NCBI RefSeq assembly: GCF_002286965.1 | Contig: NZ_NSKD01000001.1 | Span: 496,001 to 560,000, forward strand | Reading direction: 5' to 3' | From: Halovibrio salipaludis | GTDB taxonomy: Bacteria > Pseudomonadota > Gammaproteobacteria > Pseudomonadales > Oleiphilaceae | DNA length: 64,000 bases | Shown: piece by piece, positions 18,338 to 32,192 of the stretch | How the letters are laid out: each line of letters opens with the position of its first letter | How positions within the stretch are numbered: position 1 is the stretch's first letter | Made by a program: the position numbers and the translations under genes | Notes under the pieces: generated by a model | What the model was told of the DNA's origin: nothing | Databases searched by the model: none | The model's input: only the letters and a program-made list of their open reading frames with translations

Positions 18338-18715
18338 TTGAACATCAGGCGGCCTCCGGTAGGCCGACTCATCACGCTACAGCTGGGAATTCTGCTGCTG
18401 ATCAGCAGCCTTTTCCTGCTTGAGTCGGCGCTCGGTGCCCGCTCCGCCCTGTTCGGGGGGCTTGCTTACTGGATACCGAACAGCCTTTTTGCCCTGCGCT
18501 ATTTCCGCCATAGCGGAGCGCGGCGGATGGGGGCGGTTTTCGCGGCCATGATGGCCGGTGAGATGTTCAAGCTGTCCGCGACAGTGGTTCTGCTGGCGGG
18601 CACGCTGATGCTGATCCAGCCAATCGACGGGCCGGCCCTGTTCACAGGGTTCGGCACCATGATCCTCAGCCACATGCTGACGCCGCTTGTGTTCAGTAGG
18701 GTTGCAAACCGATGA
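18338..18715 (+). CDS. atpI: ATP synthase subunit I (AtpI)
   Basis: A 125-residue hydrophobic protein with four predicted membrane segments, heading the atp operon; AtpI helps assembly of the c-ring in some bacteria. The start is TTG at 18338 (MNIRRPPVGRLITLQLG), preceded by AAGGGT at a reasonable distance; no ATG precedes the first hydrophobic segment. The GEMFKLSATVVLL stretch is typical of the family. atpB follows 17 bp later. Confidence 0.9.
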   Translation: MNIRRPPVGRLITLQLGILLLISSLFLLESALGARSALFGGLAYWIPNSLFALRYFRHSGARRMGAVFAAMMAGEMFKLSATVVLLAGTLMLIQPIDGPALFTGFGTMILSHMLTPLVFSRVANR

Positions 18716-18729
18716 CGGGGCGAGAGTAG

Positions 18730-19584
<855 letters not shown>

Positions 19585-19614
19585 CCATCAATCTTTGATG
19601 ATCTAAACCCCTAA

Positions 19615-19863
<249 letters not shown>

Positions 19864-19942
19864 CACCGGATGGTTCAGGGGTGGTCCGGAAGCGGCTGCC
19901 CCATCGTCCCGAAAGCAACGAATCGGAAAGAGGTAGAACGCC

Positions 19943-20413
19943 GTGAATATCAACCTCACGATGATCGGGCAGACCATCGGCTTCTTCATCTTCATCGTGT
20001 TCTGCGTGAAGTATGTCTGGCCCCCGCTGGTCCAGGCCATGCAGGATCGCCAGAAGAAGATCGCCGACGGCCTTGCCGCATCCGACCGGGCGAACCAGGA
20101 CCTGGAACTGGCCCAGCAACGGGCAACCCAGGAACTGCGGGAAGCGCGTGACGAAGCGGCCACGATCGTGGAAAAGGCCAACAAGCGCGCCAACCAGATT
20201 GTGGAAGAGGCCAAGACCGAAGCCCGCGAACAGGGCGATCGGCTGCTGGCCCAGGCCCGCGACGAGATCGAGCAGGAACGCCAACAGGCACGGGATGCGC
20301 TGCGCGCTGAAGTTGCCACTCTTGCGATCGCCGGCGCGGAAAAGATTCTGGAATCCTCCGTCGACGCCAAGGCGCACAGCGAGATGCTGGATAAGCTCTC
20401 CGCGGAACTGTAA
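19943..20413 (+). CDS. atpF: ATP synthase Fo subunit b
   Basis: A 156-residue peripheral-stalk subunit: one N-terminal membrane helix ([19 protein letters not shown]) followed by a long charged alpha-helix that dimerises. The start is GTG at 19943 with AAAGAGG upstream. The 79-bp gap after atpE carries a weak CCGGA/TCCGG inverted repeat (19866-19889) that might modulate expression between the abundant c subunit and subunit b. Confidence 0.96.
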   Translation: MNINLTMIGQTIGFFIFIVFCVKYVWPPLVQAMQDRQKKIADGLAASDRANQDLELAQQRATQELREARDEAATIVEKANKRANQIVEEAKTEAREQGDRLLAQARDEIEQERQQARDALRAEVATLAIAGAEKILESSVDAKAHSEMLDKLSAEL

Positions 20414-20425
20414 ACGAGGTCCAAC

Positions 20426-20962
20426 ATGGCAGAGTCAACGTCACTCGCCCGACCCTACGCGCGGGCGGCATTCGAGGCGGCACGCGATACCGGTCAGTTC
20501 GATGACTGGAGTCAGTCGCTCAATCTGCTGGCGGCCATCACCAGTGATGACCGCATGGCCTCGGTCCTGCGCCATCCGGGCCTGAGTGCCCAGGAAAAGA
20601 TCCAGCTCATCAGCGACGTCTGTGAAAACCCGCTCCCGGAGCCGGTTAGCAACTTCATCCAGATCATGGCCGAGAACCGCCGGCTGGCGCAGTTTCCCGC
20701 TGTTGCGGCACTCTTCGAAGCCTATCGCCATGATCACGAGCGGATTGTGGACGTCACGCTGACCACCGCCTTTGAACTGAGCGATGATCAGAAGCAGCGA
20801 CTTTCCCAGGCTCTGGAGAAGCGCCTGGATCGTTCGGTTGAACTCAGTGTTGAGTCCGATCAGTCGATCATCGGCGGCGTGGTTATCCGAGCGGGTGACG
20901 AGGTCATCGACGCCTCACTGCGCGGGCGCCTGAACAGGCTCGCCAACGCCATGGGCGCCTGA
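20426..20962 (+). CDS. atpH: ATP synthase F1 subunit delta
   Basis: A 178-residue subunit joining the b-stalk to the top of F1. The start ESTSLARPYARAAFEAARDTG and the C-terminal GGVVIRAGDEVIDASLRGRLNRL motif are diagnostic. It lies 12 bp after atpF. Confidence 0.96.
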   Translation: MAESTSLARPYARAAFEAARDTGQFDDWSQSLNLLAAITSDDRMASVLRHPGLSAQEKIQLISDVCENPLPEPVSNFIQIMAENRRLAQFPAVAALFEAYRHDHERIVDVTLTTAFELSDDQKQRLSQALEKRLDRSVELSVESDQSIIGGVVIRAGDEVIDASLRGRLNRLANAMGA

Positions 20963-21031
20963 GTCCGCCAGGCACGGCAGGAACCGAATTCCGACACGCG
21001 GTCATTTGCAGAATTTTTTGAGGACACAGGC

Positions 21032-22576
21032 ATGCAGCAACTGAATCCATCCGAAATCAGCGAGATCATCAAGAAGCGCATCGAAAAGCTCGATGTGTCT
21101 TCTGAAGCTCGCAATGAAGGGACGATCGTCAGCGTTTCCGACGGCATCGTCCGCATCCACGGTCTTGCCGACGTCATGTACGGCGAGATGGTTGAGTTCC
21201 AGAACGGCAACTACGGCATGGCCCTGAACCTCGAGCGGGATTCGGTCGGTGCCGTTGTGCTCGGTGAGGACGAGGGTCTCGCGGAAGGTCAGAAGGTCAA
21301 GTGTACCGGCCGCATCCTCGAGGTACCGGTGGGTCGCGAACTGCTGGGCCGCGTCGTGGACGCTCTGGGTAACCCGATCGACGGTAAGGGTGACGCGGGA
21401 ACCAGCGAAACCACGCCGATTGAAAAGGTAGCGCCCGGGGTTATCGCCCGCGAAGAGGTGAACGAGCCCGTCCAGACCGGCCTGAAGCCGATTGATACCA
21501 TGGTTCCCGTTGGTCGCGGTCAGCGGGAGCTGATCATCGGCGACCGCCAGATCGGTAAGACCGCTGTGGCCGTTGATACCATCATCAACCAGAAGAACAG
21601 CGGCATTAAGTGCATCTACGTGGCGATCGGCCAGAAGCAGTCGACCATCGCCAACGTGGTGCGCAAGCTGGAAGAGCACGGTGCCATGGACAACACCATC
21701 GTGGTCGCCGCCGGCGCTGCCGATCCGGCCTCCATGCAGTTCCTGGCGCCCTACGCCGGTACCTCCATGGGTGAATTCTTCCGTGATCGCGGCGAAGACG
21801 CCCTCATCATCTACGACGACCTGACCAAGCAGGCCTGGGCGTATCGCCAGATCTCCCTGCTGCTGCGCCGTCCGCCGGGCCGTGAAGCCTATCCGGGTGA
21901 CGTCTTCTACCTCCACTCCCGTCTGCTGGAGCGTGCGTCCAAGGTCAATCCGGAGTACGTTGAGAAGGCCACCAACGGTGAGGTAACCGGCAAGACCGGG
22001 TCACTGACGGCACTGCCGATCATCGAGACCCAGGCCGGTGACGTATCCGCATTCGTCCCGACCAACGTGATCTCCATTACTGACGGTCAGATCTTCCTGG
22101 AGACGGACCTGTTCAACTCGGGCATCCGTCCGGCGATGAACGCCGGTATCTCGGTTTCCCGTGTGGGCGGTTCCGCGCAGACCAAGATCATGAAGAAGCT
22201 TGGTGGTGGTATCCGTCTGGCTCTGGCCCAGTACCGCGAGCTCCAGGCGTTCGCACAGTTCGCTTCCGATCTGGATGAGCAGACCCGCAAGCAGCTCGAG
22301 CACGGTGCCCGTGTTACAGAGCTCATGAAGCAGGAACAGTACTCGCCGATGTCCGTCGGTGAGATGGCGACGGTACTGTACGCCGCCAACGAGGGTTATC
22401 TTGAGGACGTGGACGCCAAGAAGATCGTGGCCTTTGAAAAGGCGCTGATGGATTACATGCGCACCGAGCAGTCTGAGCTGCTGGCCAAGATCAACGACAC
22501 TGGCGAGCTGAATGACGAGATCGAGAGTGGTCTGAAATCAGCGCTGGATAAGTTCAAGTCGACCCAGAGCTGGTAA
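21032..22576 (+). CDS. atpA: ATP synthase F1 subunit alpha
   Basis: The 514-residue non-catalytic nucleotide-binding subunit. P-loop GDRQIGKT is at 170-177; the arginine-finger region falls in [13 protein letters not shown]...[14 protein letters not shown]. Length and ending (KSTQSW) are normal. It is followed by a stable stem-loop before atpG. Confidence 0.98.
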   Translation: MQQLNPSEISEIIKKRIEKLDVSSEARNEGTIVSVSDGIVRIHGLADVMYGEMVEFQNGNYGMALNLERDSVGAVVLGEDEGLAEGQKVKCTGRILEVPVGRELLGRVVDALGNPIDGKGDAGTSETTPIEKVAPGVIAREEVNEPVQTGLKPIDTMVPVGRGQRELIIGDRQIGKTAVAVDTIINQKNSGIKCIYVAIGQKQSTIANVVRKLEEHGAMDNTIVVAAGAADPASMQFLAPYAGTSMGEFFRDRGEDALIIYDDLTKQAWAYRQISLLLRRPPGREAYPGDVFYLHSRLLERASKVNPEYVEKATNGEVTGKTGSLTALPIIETQAGDVSAFVPTNVISITDGQIFLETDLFNSGIRPAMNAGISVSRVGGSAQTKIMKKLGGGIRLALAQYRELQAFAQFASDLDEQTRKQLEHGARVTELMKQEQYSPMSVGEMATVLYAANEGYLEDVDAKKIVAFEKALMDYMRTEQSELLAKINDTGELNDEIESGLKSALDKFKSTQSW

Positions 22577-22584
22577 TGCCGTTC

Positions 22585-22600
22585 GGGGCCTTCGGGCCCC
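22585..22600 (+). promoter_or_regulatory. UUCG-tetraloop stem-loop between atpA and atpG
   Basis: GGGGCC-TTCG-GGCCCC forms a perfect 6-bp GC stem with a C(UUCG)G tetraloop, an exceptionally stable RNA hairpin, 9 bp after the atpA stop. There is no T-run after it, so it is not a classic terminator; it may act as an mRNA processing or stability element. Confidence 0.5.
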
Positions 22601-22641
22601 GTCACTGTGGCGGAGCGATCAACCGGAAAAGGCACTGAACT

Positions 22642-23502
22642 ATGGCCAGCGGAAAAGAAATACGCACTCAGATCTCCAGCATCCAGAATACGCAGAAGAT
22701 CACCAACGCCATGGAGATGGTGGCGGCGAGCAAGATGCGTAAAGCCCAGGAGCGCATGGAGCTGACCCGCCCCTACGCGAGCAAGATCCGGGATGTGATC
22801 GGCTATCTGGCCGAAGCCGACTCGGACTACCGGCACCCGTTCATGGAAGCTCGGGAAGCCAACCGCGTGGGCTACATCGTCGTCTCCACGGATCGTGGCC
22901 TCTGCGGCGGTCTGAACAACAATCTGTTCAAGACCATGCTTCAGGACAGCCGGGCCTGGAACGACAAGGGCGTGCCGTCGGATTTCTGCACGCTCGGTCA
23001 GAAAGCCAGCGTCTTCCTGAACGTGGTGGGCGGCAATATCGTGGCCTCGGAAACCCAGCTCGGGGACAGGCCCAGCGCGGAACAGGTCATCGGCAGCGTC
23101 AAGGTGATGCTGGATGCCTACCGTGACGGCAGCATTGACCGGCTCTACGTGGTGTACAACCAGTTTGTGAACACCATGACCCAGACGCCGACCATCGAGC
23201 AGTTGCTGCCGCTCCAGGCGGAAGCGGAGCCGGAAGGCAAGTACCGCTGGGACTACCTCTACGAGCCGGATCCGCGGACCCTGCTTGACGGGCTTCTGAC
23301 CCGTTATGTGGAATCCCAGGTGTACCAGGGTGTGGTCGAGAACATCGCCTGTGAGCAGGCCGCTCGGATGATCGCCATGAAGAGCGCGACCGACAACGCC
23401 GGCGAGATCATCGACGATCTCAAGACCGAGTACAACAAGGCCCGTCAGGCCAACATCACGCAGGAAATTTCCGAAATTGTCAGTGGTGCAGCGGCCGTTT
23501 AA
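22642..23502 (+). CDS. atpG: ATP synthase F1 subunit gamma
   Basis: The 286-residue central rotor shaft. The N-terminal helix ([30 protein letters not shown]) and the C-terminal helix ([21 protein letters not shown]) that form the coiled-coil are both conserved, and the [10 protein letters not shown] motif is present. Confidence 0.98.
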   Translation: MASGKEIRTQISSIQNTQKITNAMEMVAASKMRKAQERMELTRPYASKIRDVIGYLAEADSDYRHPFMEAREANRVGYIVVSTDRGLCGGLNNNLFKTMLQDSRAWNDKGVPSDFCTLGQKASVFLNVVGGNIVASETQLGDRPSAEQVIGSVKVMLDAYRDGSIDRLYVVYNQFVNTMTQTPTIEQLLPLQAEAEPEGKYRWDYLYEPDPRTLLDGLLTRYVESQVYQGVVENIACEQAARMIAMKSATDNAGEIIDDLKTEYNKARQANITQEISEIVSGAAAV

Positions 23503-23520
23503 GGCGATACCGAATACTGA

Positions 23521-24930
<1,410 letters not shown>

Positions 24931-24959
24931 ACCATTTCCGACTGAGAGAGGCGTAACCA

Positions 24960-25382
24960 ATGGCTAACACCGTACAGTGTGACATTGTGAGCGCGCAGGA
25001 AAGCATCTTCTCCGGTGAGGTGGAGATGCTGACCGCGACCGCAAGTAACGGCGAGCTGGGCGTTATGGCAGGCCATACGCCCATGCTGACCGGCCTGGCT
25101 CCCGGGCCCGTGAACATCCGGATGGCAGACGGCAAGGAGGAAGTCTTCTTCGTCTCCGGCGGATATCTCGAGGTTCAGCCCAAGAAGATCTCGATCCTGG
25201 CGGACACTGCCGAGCGTGCCCATGATATGGATGAGGCCGCCGCGCAACGGGCCCGTCAGGAAGCCGAACGTGAGCTGGCCAACCGCAGCAGCGAGGTTGA
25301 CTATTCCCGTGCTGCCGCGCGTCTGGCCGAGGCTGCTGCCCAGCTCCGGACGCTGGAGAAGCTGCGCCGCAAGAAGCGCTGA
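24960..25382 (+). CDS. atpC: ATP synthase F1 subunit epsilon
   Basis: A 140-residue subunit with an N-terminal beta-sandwich (VQCDIVSAQESIFSGEVEM, GELGVMAGHTPMLTGL) and a C-terminal helical hairpin (from about residue 88) that can inhibit ATP hydrolysis. It is the last gene of the operon, followed by a strong terminator. Confidence 0.97.
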   Translation: MANTVQCDIVSAQESIFSGEVEMLTATASNGELGVMAGHTPMLTGLAPGPVNIRMADGKEEVFFVSGGYLEVQPKKISILADTAERAHDMDEAAAQRARQEAERELANRSSEVDYSRAAARLAEAAAQLRTLEKLRRKKR

Positions 25383-25416
25383 ATACCGGCTGACCCGGCG
25401 CTCGGGTTGTTACTGG

Positions 25417-25468
25417 AAACCGCATTGCCGATCATGGCCCTGTTGGGGCATGATCCAATGCGGTTTTT
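25417..25468 (+). terminator. Rho-independent terminator of the atp operon
   Basis: AAACCGCATTG (25417-25427) pairs perfectly with CAATGCGGTTT (25456-25466), with a further inner stem ATCATG.../...CATGAT, and the 3' arm ends in five T residues (25464-25468). It lies 34 bp after atpC. Confidence 0.88.
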
Positions 25469-25490
25469 CTGATTCAAGGAGTGTGAACGG

Positions 25491-26882
25491 ATGGCGACAC
25501 CCCTGCACATCGTCGTCCTGGCCGCTGGCCAGGGATCCCGTATGAAGTCCTCCCTGCCCAAGGTGCTCCATTCGCTGGCCGGGCAGCCGCTTCTGCACCA
25601 TGTGCTGGAAGCAGGACGCAGCCTTCGTCCCGACGGTCTGCATGTGGTGATCGGCCATGGCGCGGAGCAGGTCCGGGAGAAGACGCCCGGAAGCGATATC
25701 CAGTGGGTCATCCAGAAGGAGCAGCTGGGCACCGGGCATGCGGTTGCACAGGCCCTTCCGGGGATCCCGGAAACCGCGCGGGTACTGGTGCTCTATGGGG
25801 ATGTGCCGCTCACCTCCGCCGATACGCTGGCACGCCTGGCCGGTGCCATCAGCCGGGAATCACTGGGCCTGCTGACGGTCAACCTGCCGGATCCGGCGGG
25901 CTATGGCCGTATACTCCGTGACAGCCGGGGAACCGTTACCGGTATCGTGGAGCAGAAGGATGCCACCCCGGAGCAGCTGGTGATCACTGAAGTGAATACA
26001 GGCCTCCTGGGGGCTCCGGCGGAACGGCTGAAGCAGTGGCTGCCTGCGCTGTCCTCGGATAATGCCCAGGGTGAGTACTACCTGACCGACATCATTGCCC
26101 TTGGTCGCTCGGAAGGGCTGGGCATCGAAGTCTCCCAGCCGGATGAACCGGAGGAGGTTCAGGGTGTGAACAACCGCGCCCAGTTGGCGGAACTGGAGCG
26201 CTGGTTCCAGCGTCAACAGGCCCTGACGCTGATGGCTGGCGGTGCCACCCTGGCGGACCCGTCCCGGGTGGATGTCCGGGGTCGCGTGGAAACCGGCCAG
26301 GACGTGGTCGTCGATGTGAACACGGTTTTTGAAGGCGACGTGGTGCTTGGTGACAGGGTCCAGATCGGCCCGGGCGTGGTGTTGCGTAACTGTCGCATCG
26401 GCTCGGATGTCCGGGTGGATGCCCAATCCGTCATAGAGGGCGCACGAGTGGACCAGGGTGCCGTTATCGGGCCCTTCGCCCGGCTGCGGCCGGATGCGCT
26501 GGTGGGCCGGGACGCCCGGGTGGGCAATTTTGTTGAGATCAAGAAAAGCAGCATTGGCGAGGGTGCCAAGGTGAACCATCTCAGCTATGTGGGTGATACC
26601 ACCATGGGCGCGGGCGTGAATGTTGGCGCGGGTACAATAACCTGCAATTATGATGGCACCAGCAAGCACCATACGACGATCCGTGACGGTGCCTTCATCG
26701 GGTCCAACACCTCGCTGGTGGCCCCGGTGACCCTCGGTGAGCGCAGCCTTGTGGGCGCGGGTTCCACCATTACGCGGGACGTCGCTGATCGCGAACTGGC
26801 GGTGGCCCGTGGTCGCCAGCGCAACATCCCGGACTGGGTGCCGGCGGAAAACGGGCGGGACAGCGAAGAGGGAGGCAGCTAG
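25491..26882 (+). CDS. glmU: Bifunctional N-acetylglucosamine-1-phosphate uridyltransferase / glucosamine-1-phosphate acetyltransferase
   Basis: A 463-residue enzyme making UDP-GlcNAc for peptidoglycan and LPS. The N-terminal pyrophosphorylase carries [11 protein letters not shown] with the catalytic Arg, GTGHAV and YGDVPL. The C-terminal left-handed beta-helix shows hexapeptide repeats ([21 protein letters not shown]) and the acetyltransferase segment [10 protein letters not shown]...[11 protein letters not shown]. glmS follows after 2 bases, so both steps are co-expressed. Complete. Confidence 0.97.
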   Translation: MATPLHIVVLAAGQGSRMKSSLPKVLHSLAGQPLLHHVLEAGRSLRPDGLHVVIGHGAEQVREKTPGSDIQWVIQKEQLGTGHAVAQALPGIPETARVLVLYGDVPLTSADTLARLAGAISRESLGLLTVNLPDPAGYGRILRDSRGTVTGIVEQKDATPEQLVITEVNTGLLGAPAERLKQWLPALSSDNAQGEYYLTDIIALGRSEGLGIEVSQPDEPEEVQGVNNRAQLAELERWFQRQQALTLMAGGATLADPSRVDVRGRVETGQDVVVDVNTVFEGDVVLGDRVQIGPGVVLRNCRIGSDVRVDAQSVIEGARVDQGAVIGPFARLRPDALVGRDARVGNFVEIKKSSIGEGAKVNHLSYVGDTTMGAGVNVGAGTITCNYDGTSKHHTTIRDGAFIGSNTSLVAPVTLGERSLVGAGSTITRDVADRELAVARGRQRNIPDWVPAENGRDSEEGGS

Positions 26883-26884
26883 GC

Positions 26885-28717
<1,833 letters not shown>

Positions 28718-28729
28718 CGGGAAGCGGCC

Positions 28730-29632
28730 ATGGTGGCGTCGATCCGCGCGATACTGGGGCTGTTGGTGATGCTGATCAATACACTGATCGGCATCGGCCC
28801 CATGATGGTGATCGCGCTTGCCAAGCTGATCGTTCCCCACCAGCCTTTCCAGCAGCGCTGTGCGCGCGGCGTGATGTGGATCGCCGAGAAATGGGTGGAT
28901 GCCAACGTCGCGGTGCTGAACCGTATGCTGGATACCCGGTGGGAGCTGCGAGGCGACTTCAACCCCCGGCTTGATACCTCCTACCTGGTCCTGTGTAACC
29001 ACCAGTCCTGGGTGGATATTGCCGCTCTGGTGGAAGTGCTCAACGGGCGGGTGCCGTACTACAAGTTTTTCCTCAAACGCGAGCTGATCTGGGTGCCCCT
29101 GCTTGGGCTGGCGTTCTGGGCCCTGGATTACCCGCTGATGCGCCGCTATTCCAGTGAGTACCTGAAAAAGCACCCGGAAAAGCGCGGACTGGACCTGGAA
29201 ATCACCCGGAAGGCCTGTGAGAAGTGCCGGGGGATGCCCATTACCGTGGTGAACTTCCCGGAGGGAACGCGCTATACACCCGCCAAGCATGAGGCGCAGC
29301 AACCAGGTTTCCGGCATCTGCTGCAGCCCAAGGCCGGCGGTATTTCCTTCGTACTCGCCTCAATCGGTGACCAGATCGACACCATCCTGGACATTTCCAT
29401 TGTCTATCCCGATGGCGTTCCCGGCTTCTGGGATCTGCTTGCCAACAGGATTCCGCGGGTGATCGTGGACATCCGCCAGTACCCGCTGGACCAGCAGTGG
29501 GTGCGTGGCGACTACCGCAACGATCCGGCCTTCCGCAGCCGATTCCAGCAGTGGATTACCGAGCTGTGGCAGCAGAAGGATGAGCGCATTGGTTTCATCC
29601 ACACCTCAGTCGATGCCGAGCGCACTGAGTGA
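28730..29632 (+). CDS. 1-acyl-sn-glycerol-3-phosphate acyltransferase family protein (YihG-like)
   Basis: A 300-residue membrane-associated acyltransferase. Two N-terminal hydrophobic segments are followed by the catalytic HX4D box as NHQSWVD, a substrate block FFLKRELIWVPLLGLAFWALDYP, and FPEGTRYTP. Such PlsC/YihG enzymes acylate lysophosphatidate or related acceptors in phospholipid synthesis. It starts 12 bp after glmS and could be co-transcribed. Its 3' end overlaps the convergent transglycosylase gene by 27 bp. Confidence 0.9.
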   Translation: MVASIRAILGLLVMLINTLIGIGPMMVIALAKLIVPHQPFQQRCARGVMWIAEKWVDANVAVLNRMLDTRWELRGDFNPRLDTSYLVLCNHQSWVDIAALVEVLNGRVPYYKFFLKRELIWVPLLGLAFWALDYPLMRRYSSEYLKKHPEKRGLDLEITRKACEKCRGMPITVVNFPEGTRYTPAKHEAQQPGFRHLLQPKAGGISFVLASIGDQIDTILDISIVYPDGVPGFWDLLANRIPRVIVDIRQYPLDQQWVRGDYRNDPAFRSRFQQWITELWQQKDERIGFIHTSVDAERTE

Positions 29633-30790
29633 ATCCGGATCAGGGAACCCATCGGCCCTGAGCCCTGCCTCCTTCTGGAAGTCCCGCAGTGCCGAACGGG
29701 TGCCGGAGCCCAGAATGCCGTCAACCGGACCCGGGTCATGGCCAGCTTCCTTCAGTGCCGCCTGAAGCGCTTCAATGGTGTTCCGACTCAGGGGCTCGTG
29801 ATCCGGTGGCCGGGTCTGGAACGGGCCGCCACCCACGATCCGGTCCGCCAGGTGGCCCACGGCCAGGGCGTAGAATTCGGACTGGTTCCAGCCCATGATC
29901 ACCCGGAAGTTATCGTAAACCAGAAAGGCGGGACCTTCGTGGCCGGATGGCAGCAGCAGTGCTGCTTCCATATCCGCCTGTGGCAGTTCGCCACCCCAGG
30001 CATTGCGGATACCGAGCTCCCGCCACTCGGACAGCGGGCGCTTGCGCTTGAGCCCTGCCGCGAGGCTGTAGTCAAAGCCTTCGGGCAGCTGGACTTCCCG
30101 GCCCCAGCGTTCGGCCTCGTTCCAGCCCAGGCTTTTCAGAAGATGGCCCGCCGAGGTCAGCGCGTCCGGTATGCTGTTCCACAGATCCACCCGGCCGGAC
30201 CCATCCGCGTCCACCGCATGCTTGAGGTAGACGGAGGGCATGAACTGCATCTGCCCCATGGCGCCGGCCCAGGAACCTTCCATCGCGTCGGCTTCCACGT
30301 CACCGCGCTCGATGAGGCGCAGGGCGGACACCAGTTCACCGGTGAAATAGTCGCTCCGGCGCTGGTCACAGGCGAGGGTCGCCAGTGCGCGCGGGATTGG
30401 CATCTTGCCGGTATAGCTCCCGAAATTGGTTTCCAGACCCCAGAAGGCGATCAGGTAGCGGCCGGGAACGCCGGTTTCCCGGGTGATCCGTTCAAGCAGC
30501 TGCGAGTGTTCCCGGTAGAGCGTCCGGCCTTTTTCGATGCGCTGTTCCGTTACACGTTTTTCAAGATAGTCGCGGAACGAGCGGGTGAACTCCGGCTGGC
30601 TGCGATCCAGCTCAATCACCCGTTCGAGCGGCTCGATCCCGGCCAGTACCCGGCTGGTGACGGATTCGGAAATGCCCTGGTCCCGCGCATGGTCACGCAG
30701 GCCGGCCACACACCGGTCAAAGTCATCAGATGCCATGGCCGGCACGGTACTGGCAGCCGCCAGAAGCGCCGTGAAGAGGTAAGTACGCAT
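29606..30790 (-). CDS. MltB-family lytic murein transglycosylase with peptidoglycan-binding domain
   Basis: A 394-residue periplasmic enzyme that cleaves the glycan strand to 1,6-anhydromuropeptides. It has a signal peptide ending in PAMA, an SLT_2/MltB catalytic domain with the active Glu in LIAFWGLETNFG and the GAMGQMQFMPS motif, and a C-terminal PG_binding_1 domain (about residues 335-394: NTIEALQAALKEAGHDPGPVDG). There is no lipobox, so it is probably soluble or wall-attached rather than lipid-anchored. Confidence 0.93.
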   Translation of the reverse strand: MRTYLFTALLAAASTVPAMASDDFDRCVAGLRDHARDQGISESVTSRVLAGIEPLERVIELDRSQPEFTRSFRDYLEKRVTEQRIEKGRTLYREHSQLLERITRETGVPGRYLIAFWGLETNFGSYTGKMPIPRALATLACDQRRSDYFTGELVSALRLIERGDVEADAMEGSWAGAMGQMQFMPSVYLKHAVDADGSGRVDLWNSIPDALTSAGHLLKSLGWNEAERWGREVQLPEGFDYSLAAGLKRKRPLSEWRELGIRNAWGGELPQADMEAALLLPSGHEGPAFLVYDNFRVIMGWNQSEFYALAVGHLADRIVGGGPFQTRPPDHEPLSRNTIEALQAALKEAGHDPGPVDGILGSGTRSALRDFQKEAGLRADGFPDPDSLSALGID

Positions 30791-30902
30791 TCGGAGCGTC
30801 CTTTATGCAGGTTCGTTTACGCATTCTGCACGAAACCATCGGTGTGTCGAGGGCTCTGGGTTGCTACCATGCATTACAATCCAAGCTTACATGTGTTCTG
30901 CC

Positions 30903-32192
30903 ATGGAAAAGACCGAACCGGTTGAAATACGGGTGTCCGTCAGCGAGCTGAAGCTCGGCATGACGGTAACGCGCCTGGATCGCTCCTGGCTGGAAACCAG
31001 TTTCCCGGTACAGGGATTCGTCATTCGCCATACGGCGGATATCCACGCGCTGCAGGAACAGTGTCGCTTCGTGTACGTGGAAGGTCAGGAGGTTCCGGAG
31101 GCCCGGCCCTGGCGCTTCGGTTTTGGTGGCGGTAAACGTCGCCGGCAGGAGCCACGCCTGAGCACCGTGGATATTGAAACGGAGTTGCCGAACGCCCGGG
31201 AGGCCTTCGAGCAGACCAAGGCGCTGGCTGAAGACATCATGGAAAACGCCCGCCTTGGCAGGACCATTGACGCCCGGCAGGCCCGAACCGTGGTCAAATC
31301 CTGCGTGGACAGTGTGATGCGCAACCATGAAGCACTGCAGATGCTGCTTCAGGTTCGCAGCAAGGATGACTACACCGCTGAGCATGGCCTCAACGTCTGC
31401 ATCCTGTCCGCCATTTTCGGGCGCCACCTGGGGCTGCTCGGTGGCGAGATTGAAAAGCTGGCGCTCAGTGGTCTGCTGCATGACGTGGGTAAGATGCACA
31501 CACCCGTGGAAATCCTCCACAAGACAGAAGCGTTGACGGAAGAGGAAAAGGTGGTCATGCGTCAGCATGTGGAGCATGGCCGGCGTCTTCTGACCGGCAT
31601 GAAGGGGGTGGATCCGGTCACTGTCGATGTTGCCTATACGCACCATGAGCGCATGAACGGTACCGGCTATCCCCAGGGCCTTCTGGCTCACCAGATTCCC
31701 TACTTTGCCAAGATCGTGTCGATTGTGGACAGCTACGATGCCATGACCAGCCACCGTGTATTCGAATCCGCGCGTTCCTCCAAGGAAGCACTGGAAATCA
31801 TCTATGACCAGCGCGGTGACCAGTTCGATGAAGCGCTGGCTCTTGATTTCATACAGTGCATTGGCGTCTACCCGCCGGGCTCCATTGTCCAGCTTAACAG
31901 CGGTGAGTCGGCCATTGTCATCACCACCTATGCACTCAACCGCCTGCGCCCCAGGGTGCTTGTGGTGCGGGATCCCCAGGGCCAGCCCTGCCCCCAGCGT
32001 GTTGTGGACCTTCGCCAGAGAGAGGAGTACCGGCCGGGCATGGCCTACCAGATCAGTCGCGAGCTGCCCCTGGGCAGTCACGGGATTGATCTGAAGGTCT
32101 TCACCGATGCGGGGCTGGCCCTGGAAGAGGATCAGCCGGATGCGGAGGTGAGCGCGCTGGTCAACGCCCTCCGCGGTATCGATACGGACTGA
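30903..32192 (+). CDS. HD-GYP domain protein with N-terminal DUF3391, probable c-di-GMP phosphodiesterase
   Basis: About 429 residues from ATG 30903 (MEKTEPVEIRVSVSELKLGM); upstream in-frame ATGs at 30861 and 30891 precede the region of similarity. DUF3391 occupies roughly residues 1-130. The HD-GYP core shows LLHDVGKMHTPVEILHK, HVEHGRRLL, and THHERMNGTGYPQGL, with the GYP signature in a GTGYP rather than GSGYP/GKGYP context. Family members hydrolyse c-di-GMP using a bi- or tri-nuclear metal site. Its stop codon shares the palindrome TGATCA with the convergent PLD gene. Confidence 0.92.
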   Translation: MEKTEPVEIRVSVSELKLGMTVTRLDRSWLETSFPVQGFVIRHTADIHALQEQCRFVYVEGQEVPEARPWRFGFGGGKRRRQEPRLSTVDIETELPNAREAFEQTKALAEDIMENARLGRTIDARQARTVVKSCVDSVMRNHEALQMLLQVRSKDDYTAEHGLNVCILSAIFGRHLGLLGGEIEKLALSGLLHDVGKMHTPVEILHKTEALTEEEKVVMRQHVEHGRRLLTGMKGVDPVTVDVAYTHHERMNGTGYPQGLLAHQIPYFAKIVSIVDSYDAMTSHRVFESARSSKEALEIIYDQRGDQFDEALALDFIQCIGVYPPGSIVQLNSGESAIVITTYALNRLRPRVLVVRDPQGQPCPQRVVDLRQREEYRPGMAYQISRELPLGSHGIDLKVFTDAGLALEEDQPDAEVSALVNALRGIDTD

